From JBAWXE01 sp037144255 (GTDB lineage: Bacteria; Bacteroidota; Bacteroidia; Chitinophagales; Chitinophagaceae): DNA of 5,492 nucleotides. Positions 1 to 5,492 of this stretch are shown piece by piece (positions within the stretch are counted from its first letter, which is position 1; the number at the start of each line of letters is the position of its first letter). The stretch is from NCBI GenBank assembly GCA_037144255.1, contig JBAWXE010000137.1:1-5492 (forward strand). Direction: 5' to 3'. Position numbers and translations under genes: made by a program. Below the pieces are notes generated by a model. The model was not told the origin of the DNA and ran no database searches. It was given only the letters and a program-made list of their open reading frames with translations.

Positions 1-56
1 GGGCATAATTCCCCCTTATGAGGTTAGTACAAAATATAAAAATGTCAGCTATTCTA

Positions 57-1985
57 TCAGAATTGCACCATTTCACTCAGTTCTAGCCAGCGTAACTCCT
101 TCTCTTCCAATAAGTTGGTCACTACCCCTATACGATTGCTCAGCTTTTGTATCTCATCAAAGTTGATAATAGGATTGCTCATTTGTTCGGTAATAGTCAC
201 TTTCTCTTTTTCCAGATTTGCTATCTCTTTCTCCAACATATCAAACTCTCGCTTCTCTTTGAATGATGCCTTCCTTTTTTCTTTTGCAGGGGCGGTTGCT
301 ATGTTAGGCACTGCTAATATTGTCTCAGTAGTTATTTCTTTGCTTGCTTGGTTATTATTTGCTGGTTGTAATTTCTTTTTCAGTTCTTCGTCCTTCAGCC
401 AGTTACGATATTGAGAATAGTTACCCGGAAAATCTCTCACTTCTCCATCTCCCTCAAAAACGAATAAATGGTCTACCAGCCTATCCATAAAGTATCTGTC
501 ATGCGATACTATGAGCATACATCCCTGATAGTCACCCAGGAAATTCTCTAATACCGAAAGGGTAGGAAGATCAAGATCATTAGTAGGTTCATCTAATATC
601 AGGAAGTTGGGATTCCTAAAGAGTATAGAAAGTAATTGCAGACGTTTTTTCTCACCACCACTCAGTTTTGATAGGTAGGTATATTGTTGCTCTGGTGGAA
701 ATAAGAATAAGGTCAGGAACTGCGATGCGCTCAATGTGCTGCCATCAGCCAGAGGGAAATTCTCGGCTATGTCCTTCACATATTCAATGATGCGCATATC
801 TTCTTTTATCTCCAAACCTTGTTGAGAGAAATTGCCAAATACTACGGTATCACCTATGTTTACTTTCCCACTATCAGCGGGTTCCAGTCCTTGTAGTATC
901 TGTAGGAAAGTAGATTTTCCTGCACCATTTTTTCCTGCAATACCTATTCTGTCTCCTTTCTTAAATGTATAGTCAAAAGCTTTCAGTATTACCTTCTCTC
1001 CATAGCTCTTGTACACTTTTTTAAAATCGGCTACCTTACCACCCAGTCGGGTCATCTTCATTTGCAGCTCTACCTTATTATCTTCTATTTTTTGTTTAGC
1101 GCGGGCTTCTACATCGTAGAAGTTGTCTATCCTGCTTTTAGATTTAGTAGTTCTGGCTTTGGGTTGCTTGCGCATCCATTCTAGTTCTTTTCTGAATTCA
1201 TTTTTGGCTTTATCTATACTAGCTGATTGGCTTTCTATCCTTGCAGTTTTCTTTTCCAGGTAATTCTGATAGTCTCCTTTATATTCAAATAGATTCGATC
1301 CGTCCAGTTCCCATACTTCCTCACATACTGCATCCAAAAAGTATCTATCGTGTGTTACCATTAATAAGGTTACTTTCTCCTGATTCAGATAATGTTCCAG
1401 CCACTCTACCATTTCCACATCCAAGTGATTCGTAGGTTCATCCATTATTAATAGTACATGCTTATGTTCAAATCCTATATCTATCAGTGTTTGTGCCAGC
1501 GCTACGCGTTTACGCTGGCCTCCGGATAGTGTTTTTACCTGTTGTTCTAAATGGTGGATATTGAGTTTCCCCAATATCTGTTTCACTTTACCCTCAAATT
1601 CCCAGGCACCTAACTCGTCAATTTTTCCTAATATTTCAGATAGCGCATGTGTATCCTTGTCTTCAGAATCTAGTATACGCTCATATTCTCTCAACACCTC
1701 TGCTACAGGGTGTTTATAGTGAAAAATATTATCAAGTACTGACAGCTCTTCTTCAAATTGAGGTTCCTGCTCAAAAAGGGCTACTGTTACATCCTTATGT
1801 ATCCATACAGTACCGCTTTCGGCTTGGTCTTGCCCGGCTAGTATCTTCAATAATGTAGATTTTCCACTGCCGTTCTTTGCTACAAGGGCTATTTTGTCTC
1901 CCTCACTTATATGAAATGAAATATTTTGAAATAAGGGCTTAATTCCAAATGACTTACTGATACCTTCTACCGAAACATAATGCAT
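57..1985 (-). CDS. uup: Uup-like ABC-F family ATPase (ribosome-associated)
   Basis: Soluble ABC-F protein of 642 residues with two ATP-binding cassettes and no membrane segment. ABC-F proteins bind the ribosomal E site and act on translation; the Uup branch is also linked to ribosome quality and genome stability. Cassette 1 has Walker A AKNGSGKST (36-44), signature LSGGQ (153-157), Walker B ending DEP with catalytic E183, and switch H212. A long charged helical linker (about 245-325) with the KARTTKSKSRID motif is the probable P-site-tRNA-interacting arm. Cassette 2 has Walker A GKNGAGKST (351-359), signature LSGGE (441-445), E466 and H495. A polar tether (about 542-572) leads to a Glu/Lys-rich coiled coil at the C terminus, which with the length (E. 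coli Uup is about 635 residues) favours Uup over EttA. I chose the ATG at 1985 (protein begins MHYVSVEG): a TTG three codons upstream (1994-1992) would extend the frame, but it lies inside a promoter-like TATCTTTG. The stop is TGA. The gene is divergent from pntAA. The first Walker A glycine is alanine. Family assignment is strong; the Uup subgroup is likely. Confidence 0.93.
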   Translation of the reverse strand: MHYVSVEGISKSFGIKPLFQNISFHISEGDKIALVAKNGSGKSTLLKILAGQDQAESGTVWIHKDVTVALFEQEPQFEEELSVLDNIFHYKHPVAEVLREYERILDSEDKDTHALSEILGKIDELGAWEFEGKVKQILGKLNIHHLEQQVKTLSGGQRKRVALAQTLIDIGFEHKHVLLIMDEPTNHLDVEMVEWLEHYLNQEKVTLLMVTHDRYFLDAVCEEVWELDGSNLFEYKGDYQNYLEKKTARIESQSASIDKAKNEFRKELEWMRKQPKARTTKSKSRIDNFYDVEARAKQKIEDNKVELQMKMTRLGGKVADFKKVYKSYGEKVILKAFDYTFKKGDRIGIAGKNGAGKSTFLQILQGLEPADSGKVNIGDTVVFGNFSQQGLEIKEDMRIIEYVKDIAENFPLADGSTLSASQFLTLFLFPPEQQYTYLSKLSGGEKKRLQLLSILFRNPNFLILDEPTNDLDLPTLSVLENFLGDYQGCMLIVSHDRYFMDRLVDHLFVFEGDGEVRDFPGNYSQYRNWLKDEELKKKLQPANNNQASKEITTETILAVPNIATAPAKEKRKASFKEKREFDMLEKEIANLEKEKVTITEQMSNPIINFDEIQKLSNRIGVVTNLLEEKELRWLELSEMVQF

Positions 1986-1991
1986 ATGTGG

Positions 1992-1999
1992 CAAAGATA
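1992..1999 (-). promoter_or_regulatory. Candidate Bacteroidota -7 element for the ABC-F gene
   Basis: On the minus strand these bases read TATCTTTG, an exact match to the Bacteroidota -7 consensus TAnnTTTG, only six bases before the ATG at 1985. No good TTTG box lies 19-21 bases upstream; the nearest is a poor CCTG at spacing 18. If used, transcription would begin at or within a few bases of the start codon, giving a leaderless or nearly leaderless message. The call rests on the -7 match alone. Confidence 0.45.
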
Positions 2000-2136
2000 G
2001 TGGATACAGGATATTTACAGGATTACCTTTAAACTATTTGCACTCTTGATGATATATTAAGGAATGATATGTTGTATTGTTATCTTATTTAATTAAATTA
2101 AAAATTATGTATTAATTTCAGCCATATTTTCGTGGG

Positions 2137-2144
2137 TATTTTTG
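2137..2144 (+). promoter_or_regulatory. Candidate -7 element for the pnt operon
   Basis: TATTTTTG matches the Bacteroidota -7 consensus TAnnTTTG exactly. It would start transcription near 2150 and give a leader of about 70 bases before pntAA. The -33 partner is weak: the closest is TTTC at 2116-2119, with a spacing of 17 rather than 19-21. A second, poorer option pairs TTTG at 2163-2166 with TATTTTAC at 2185-2192. The region is so T-rich that a chance match is possible. Confidence 0.35.
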
Positions 2145-2220
2145 GCTTTGGTGCTTGGTCATTTTGCAAATCGATAAAAATATCTATTTTACTCGCTCTT
2201 AAGAAAATTTCAATTCGTAT

Positions 2221-3348
2221 ATGATCATAGGTGTACTTAAAGAGCAGGCTCCCGAAACGCGTGTATCGCTGGTTCCGGAGGTCGTTGCTGCTTTGGTTAA
2301 AATGAACGTAACAGTGTGGGTGGAACACAATGCAGGTGCTGCAGCTTTCCACAATGATGAGGCTTACACTTCTGTAGGTGCAGTCATGAAAGATTCAGCC
2401 AGCATTTGTGCTCAGTCTGATCTGGTTCTGTCTATTCAGCCGGAAAATATTCCCGATAGTATTAAAGGAGGCACCATTGTTATGGGTGTATTCCAACCTT
2501 TATTCGCACCAGCACTGATGCAGCGTTGGGCAGATAAAGGATATAGTGTTTTTAGTTTGGACACTATACCGCGTACTACACGTGCACAAGCAATGGATGT
2601 ACTCAGTTCGCAAGCAAATATAGCCGGCTACAAAGCAGTATTGCTTGCTGCTACACAATACAGTCGCTACTTCCCAATGTTCATGACAGCTGCTGGTAGT
2701 ATACCTCCTGCAAAACTTATGGTATTAGGAGCCGGTGTGGCCGGATTACAAGCTATCGCTACTGGTCGCCGTTTAGGTGCTGTGGTAGAAGTGTTCGATA
2801 CTCGCCCTGCTGTGAAGGAAGAAGTGATGAGCCTTGGTGCTAAGTTCATTGAGGTAGAAGGTGTGGCAGATGCTTCAAAAGCCGGTGGTTATGCAGTAGA
2901 ACAGAGCGAAGATTTTCAACGCCGCCAAAAAGAAAAAATACACGAACATATTCGCAAGTCAGATATCGTTATTACAACGGCACAAATACCGGGTAAGAAA
3001 GCACCTATACTTATCACACGTGCTATGATAGAAGATATGCGCCCGGGTTCTGTTATCATCGACTTAGCTTCTGTAAAAGGCGGTAATACGGATCTTACAG
3101 AAAATAACAAGACAGTAATGCACAACGGTGTAGCCATCGTGGGTAACTCTGCACTAGCTGCTATGATGCCTGCAGATGCCAGCAAAATGTATAGTAAGAA
3201 CGTTTTCAACTTCTTAAAGCTCATCATCGATAAAGAAGGCAAACTGAATCTGAATTTTGAAGATGACATTGTTAAGGGTACTGCAATTGTGCATGAAGGA
3301 AAAATCGTGAACGAAAGAGTACTCGCCTTAACACCTGTTGCTAGCTAA
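2221..3348 (+). CDS. pntAA: NAD(P)+ transhydrogenase alpha-1 subunit, NAD(H)-binding domain I
   Basis: Peripheral cytoplasmic subunit of the proton-translocating transhydrogenase (NADH + NADP+ + proton entry giving NAD+ + NADPH). It binds NAD(H) and passes hydride to the NADP(H) on PntB. The 375 residues cover domain I only, as in Rhodospirillum rubrum and Thermus, where the alpha chain is split. The N terminus MIIGVLKE is typical of the alanine dehydrogenase/PntAA fold. The RQD loop is intact, with R118, Q123, D126 and S129, matching R127, Q132, D135 and S138 of R. rubrum by a constant offset of nine. The dinucleotide fold GAGVAG spans 170-175, followed by D193 in DTRP for the adenosine ribose. 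The mobile-loop motif AGGYA carries Y224. No membrane segment is present. The 44-base gap to pntAB and the shared strand indicate an operon. No Shine-Dalgarno is seen; an A-rich stretch lies at 2201-2207. Alanine dehydrogenase is excluded by the RQD loop and by the pntAB/pntB neighbours. Confidence 0.97.
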   Translation: MIIGVLKEQAPETRVSLVPEVVAALVKMNVTVWVEHNAGAAAFHNDEAYTSVGAVMKDSASICAQSDLVLSIQPENIPDSIKGGTIVMGVFQPLFAPALMQRWADKGYSVFSLDTIPRTTRAQAMDVLSSQANIAGYKAVLLAATQYSRYFPMFMTAAGSIPPAKLMVLGAGVAGLQAIATGRRLGAVVEVFDTRPAVKEEVMSLGAKFIEVEGVADASKAGGYAVEQSEDFQRRQKEKIHEHIRKSDIVITTAQIPGKKAPILITRAMIEDMRPGSVIIDLASVKGGNTDLTENNKTVMHNGVAIVGNSALAAMMPADASKMYSKNVFNFLKLIIDKEGKLNLNFEDDIVKGTAIVHEGKIVNERVLALTPVAS

Positions 3349-3392
3349 TTATAATATTCATTGAATTAATCATCATCATACTCAATCTTAAT

Positions 3393-3713
3393 ATGGATAC
3401 TCTGATACAATTATTTACAGACCCTCCTGTTTATCGCCTTATTACACTGGTGATACTTTCTATCTTTTTAGGAATAGAAGTGATATCACGTGTGCCATCT
3501 GTATTGCATACACCACTTATGAGCGGTGCCAATGCCATACATGGTGTGGTGATCATTGGTGCCATTATTGTAATGGGTCAGGCTCCCGAAAGTGATTATC
3601 TGGCCTTGACTTTGGGCTTTCTGGCAGTAGTTCTGGGTACGCTCAATGTGGTGGGTGGTTTTGTGGTTACAGACCGTATGCTCGAAATGTTCAGTAAGAA
3701 AAAGAAAAAATAG
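3393..3713 (+). CDS. pntAB: NAD(P)+ transhydrogenase alpha-2 subunit, membrane domain II
   Basis: Small inner-membrane subunit of 106 residues that forms part of the proton channel together with the membrane half of PntB. Three hydrophobic helices are visible at about 14-33, 45-62 and 69-92. They match the three-helix alpha-2 subunit of split enzymes rather than the four helices at the end of fused E. coli PntA. Family hallmarks are SVLHTPLMSGANAIHG (36-51) and the GGFVVTDRMLEMF tail (88-100), which ends in a lysine run (102-106) expected to face the cytoplasm. H50 in helix 2 aligns with the proton-path histidine (His42) of the Thermus thermophilus alpha-2 subunit, and N47 with its neighbouring asparagine; this alignment is from memory. 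The gene sits between pntAA and pntB, with 44 and 62 bases on either side. It has no Shine-Dalgarno. Confidence 0.96.
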   Translation: MDTLIQLFTDPPVYRLITLVILSIFLGIEVISRVPSVLHTPLMSGANAIHGVVIIGAIIVMGQAPESDYLALTLGFLAVVLGTLNVVGGFVVTDRMLEMFSKKKKK

Positions 3714-3775
3714 TAGTAATGCTATTCAATGAAATTTCATGTTTGGAATTTTTATTAATTTTTTAAACAAACAAA

Positions 3776-5170
3776 ATGTCACAATTCATATTACTTCTTA
3801 GTTATCTTATAGGTTCCATCACTTTTATTGTTGGACTAAAAATGTTGTCTCATCCTGATACTGCTCGTAAGGGTAATCTGGTGGCAGCAGCTGGTATGAC
3901 CATTGCCATATTCACTACTATTTTCTTGTACGAAAATCCGGAGACTCATGAACATCTGCACAACTATGTTTGGATATTCAGTGGTCTTATAGTGGGTAGT
4001 ATAGTAGGTACCATCGCGGCGCGCAAAGTAAAGATGACCTCTATGCCGGAAATGGTAAGTTTATTCAATGGTATGGGTGGTGCTTGCGCAATGCTAATAT
4101 CTCTTATCGAATACAACAAGCCCGAAGCTATGGGTGTTGGCAAACTGGTTGTGATCATTCTAGGTATGATGATCGGTACAGTTTCATTTGCTGGTAGTAT
4201 CATTGCTTGGGGTAAATTGAATGGCCGTATAAAAGATAAGACCATCCCTGGTGGGCAAGTCATCAATTTCTTACTCTTTGGTGGTATCATTATTCTCGCT
4301 GTAATGCTTATTGGTGGCTATGCTACATCACCTTACTTATTCTATGGTATACTTTCTTTGGCAGCTATTTATGGTGTCTTATTTGTAATGCCTATTGGCG
4401 GTGCAGATATGCCGGTGGTTATTTCTTTGCTCAATTCTTTCACAGGTGTGGCAGCAGCATTTGGTGGTTTCTTGTACGATAATCCTGTAATGCTTACAGG
4501 TGGTATATTAGTAGGTTCCGCTGGTACCATTCTTACTATGCTCATGTGCAAAGCCATGAATCGTTCTCTGAAGAATGTATTGATAGGTTCATTTGGTGGT
4601 GCAAAGGCAAGTGCCGGAGGTGCTGCTAAAGAACAAGGTAACTACAAAGAAATATCATTGAATGATACAGCTGTATTGATGGCATATGCACAAAAAGTGA
4701 TGATCATACCTGGCTATGGTTTGGCTGTTGCACAAGCACAACATACATGTCACGAACTGGAAAAAATATTGAATGAAAAGGGTGTAGAAGTTTTCTATGG
4801 CATACATCCGGTTGCCGGCCGTATGCCGGGTCATATGAATGTATTATTGGCAGAGGCGGATGTTTCTTACGATAAGTTATTAGAGATGGAAGATGCCAAC
4901 GATCAAATGGGATCTACTAACGTAGTTCTGATTTTAGGTGCTAATGACGTGGTAAACCCGGCAGCAAAAGACGATCCTTCAAGTCCTATATATGGCATGC
5001 CAATCTTAGAAGTAGAAAAGGCAGAGCATGTTATCATAAATAAACGTAGTATGAAGCCGGGATATGCGGGTATAGAAAACGAGCTTTTCTTCAAACCTAA
5101 AAGTTCTATGCTCTTCGGCGATGCCAAACAAGTATTACAACAATTAGTAACAGAACTGAAGCAAGTTTAA
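3776..5170 (+). CDS. pntB: NAD(P)+ transhydrogenase beta subunit, membrane domain II and NADP(H)-binding domain III
   Basis: Large subunit of 464 residues, the same size as E. coli PntB (about 462). The N-terminal half shows about nine membrane helices (near 3-21, 34-52, 62-82, 90-112, 121-145, 160-181, 185-206, 212-234 and 238-259), followed by a Gly/Ala-rich linker (about 270-285) and cytoplasmic domain III (about 295-464). Domain III has the NADP fold GYGLAVAQAQ (313-322), GIHPVAGRMPGHMNV (342-356) with R349, GAND with D391 (E. coli D392), KRSM with K423 and R424, and Y430 in GYAG. In the membrane part, D211 and N220 of the GADMPVV...LLN motif match E. coli D213 and N222. The E. coli channel histidine H91 is asparagine here (N98 in MPEMVSLFN). 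The start is an ATG after an A-rich leader with no Shine-Dalgarno, 62 bases beyond pntAB. It is the last gene of the operon. Confidence 0.97.
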   Translation: MSQFILLLSYLIGSITFIVGLKMLSHPDTARKGNLVAAAGMTIAIFTTIFLYENPETHEHLHNYVWIFSGLIVGSIVGTIAARKVKMTSMPEMVSLFNGMGGACAMLISLIEYNKPEAMGVGKLVVIILGMMIGTVSFAGSIIAWGKLNGRIKDKTIPGGQVINFLLFGGIIILAVMLIGGYATSPYLFYGILSLAAIYGVLFVMPIGGADMPVVISLLNSFTGVAAAFGGFLYDNPVMLTGGILVGSAGTILTMLMCKAMNRSLKNVLIGSFGGAKASAGGAAKEQGNYKEISLNDTAVLMAYAQKVMIIPGYGLAVAQAQHTCHELEKILNEKGVEVFYGIHPVAGRMPGHMNVLLAEADVSYDKLLEMEDANDQMGSTNVVLILGANDVVNPAAKDDPSSPIYGMPILEVEKAEHVIINKRSMKPGYAGIENELFFKPKSSMLFGDAKQVLQQLVTELKQV

Positions 5171-5207
5171 TGTCCTCGCAAAAAGGCTAATTTTTACTGA
5201 AATAAAA

Positions 5208-5238
5208 TTTGCAAAATTCATTTTGTTGCCTACTTTTG
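5208..5238 (+). promoter_or_regulatory. Bacteroidota housekeeping promoter of the tRNA cluster
   Basis: TTTG at 5208-5211 and TACTTTTG at 5231-5238 match both boxes of the Bacteroidota primary-sigma promoter (TTTG, then TAnnTTTG) with a 19-base spacer inside the accepted 19-21 range. Transcription should begin near 5242-5246, about 40 bases before tRNA-Thr. The site lies in the gap after pntB and has no protein-coding gene behind it, so it most likely drives the tRNA operon. The spacer contains an inverted repeat, CAAAAT-TC-ATTTTG (5212-5225). Confidence 0.8.
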
Positions 5239-5282
5239 CAATCCCATTTCAGACGGGCATTAGTTCTTTCGATAGTTTTTAA

Positions 5283-5355
5283 GCCACTTTAGCTCAGCTG
5301 GTAGAGCAACTGATTTGTAATCAGTAGGTCGCTGGTTCGATTCCGGCAAGTGGCT
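5283..5355 (+). tRNA. tRNA-Thr (anticodon UGU)
   Basis: Complete 73-base tRNA. The acceptor stem 5283-5289 pairs perfectly with 5348-5354. The D stem is GCTC/GAGC (5292-5295 with 5304-5307), with GG at 5300-5301 in the loop. The anticodon stem ACTGA/TCAGT (5309-5313, 5321-5325) encloses loop TTTGTAA with anticodon TGT at 5316-5318, reading ACA and other Thr codons by wobble. The T arm GCTGG/CCGGC (5331-5335, 5343-5347) has one G-T pair and loop TTCGATT. The discriminator base is T and CCA is not encoded, so CCA must be added enzymatically. Confidence 0.98.
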
Positions 5356-5433
5356 CTGGTCATTGAAATATTGAATTTTTATATTTTGAAGTCACACTTT
5401 GATATATAATTTTTAACGTTCAATGGTATTAGC

Positions 5434-5492
<59 letters not shown>

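Larger units (their letters stand above)
1986..2220. other. Divergent intergenic control region between uup and pntAA
   Basis: This AT-rich spacer of 235 bases separates two genes that point away from each other. It holds candidate -7 elements for both directions (1992-1999 minus, 2137-2144 plus) and a perfect 12-base palindrome at 2087-2098. I see no RNA gene, no terminator hairpin and no convincing small coding frame. A minus-strand open frame over 2098-2352 runs into the start of pntAA and resembles nothing I know. Confidence 0.7.

Noticed and set aside
4..20. Hairpin CATAA-N7-TTATG near the left edge as a terminator for the ABC-F gene
   Set aside because: The stem is only five mostly A-T pairs, and no T-run follows in the direction of transcription. 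It is too weak to call.
115..414. Plus-strand open frame with a hydrophobic product, antisense to the ABC-F C-terminal region
   Set aside because: It is a shadow of the A/E/K-rich coiled-coil codons of the ABC-F gene. Reverse-strand reading of such sequence gives Leu/Phe/Ser-rich false membrane proteins.
2098..2352. Minus-strand open frame of 84 codons across the divergent spacer and the start of pntAA
   Set aside because: More than half of it is antisense to conserved pntAA coding sequence. The product resembles no family I know, and it has no promoter or ribosome-site support.
2916..3269. Minus-strand open frame of 117 codons inside pntAA
   Set aside because: It lies entirely antisense to a well-conserved gene, with no recognisable domain or start signals. 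The similar shadows inside pntB at 3964-4290, 4369-4557 and 4903-5127 fail for the same reason.
5385..5414. A second promoter in the tRNA-Thr to tRNA-Tyr gap (TTTG 5385-5388 with TAATTTTT 5407-5414)
   Set aside because: The -7 box lacks the final G and the spacing is 18. In such an A/T-rich gap this is close to chance, and co-transcription from 5208-5238 explains the tRNAs.

Overview
The window looks like ordinary chromosomal core sequence from a member of the Bacteroidota, probably a Chitinophagaceae-like or related environmental lineage (the lineage below phylum is a guess). Four things support this. Promoter-like sites fit the Bacteroidota pattern TTTG-N19-TAnnTTTG. Start codons lack Shine-Dalgarno sequences and sit behind A/T-rich leaders. 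The complete tRNA gene does not encode CCA. The proton-pumping transhydrogenase is split into three subunits. There is no sign of mobile DNA, CRISPR, phage or an unknown defence-type system.

Layout: positions 1-56 are an uninformative tail. Positions 57-1985 (minus strand) encode a Uup-like ABC-F ATPase with two ATP-binding domains and a C-terminal coiled coil. Its true start is very probably the ATG at 1985, not the upstream TTG at 1994. Positions 1986-2220 form a divergent AT-rich control region with one candidate -7 element for each direction. Positions 2221-5170 (plus strand) are a three-gene operon, pntAA-pntAB-pntB, encoding a complete NAD(P)+ transhydrogenase: the NAD(H)-binding subunit, a small three-helix membrane subunit, and the large membrane plus NADP(H)-binding subunit. 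Positions 5171-5282 hold a very clear Bacteroidota promoter. It drives a tRNA cluster that starts with tRNA-Thr(UGU) and continues with tRNA-Tyr(GUA), which is cut by the window end.

How the genes work together: the three Pnt proteins form one inner-membrane machine that uses the proton gradient to reduce NADP+ with NADH. All nucleotide-binding and proton-path residues I can recognise are present. The transmembrane histidine lies in PntAB (H50) rather than in PntB, where the E. coli position holds N98; this is the Thermus-type arrangement. The ABC-F protein acts at the ribosome and is functionally separate from the pnt operon. The Thr-Tyr tRNA order suggests that the widespread tRNA-Thr/Tyr/Gly/Thr-tuf translation cluster begins at the right edge. 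I found no previously undescribed system. The most useful observations are the corrected ABC-F start, the histidine relocation in the proton channel, and the promoter assignments.
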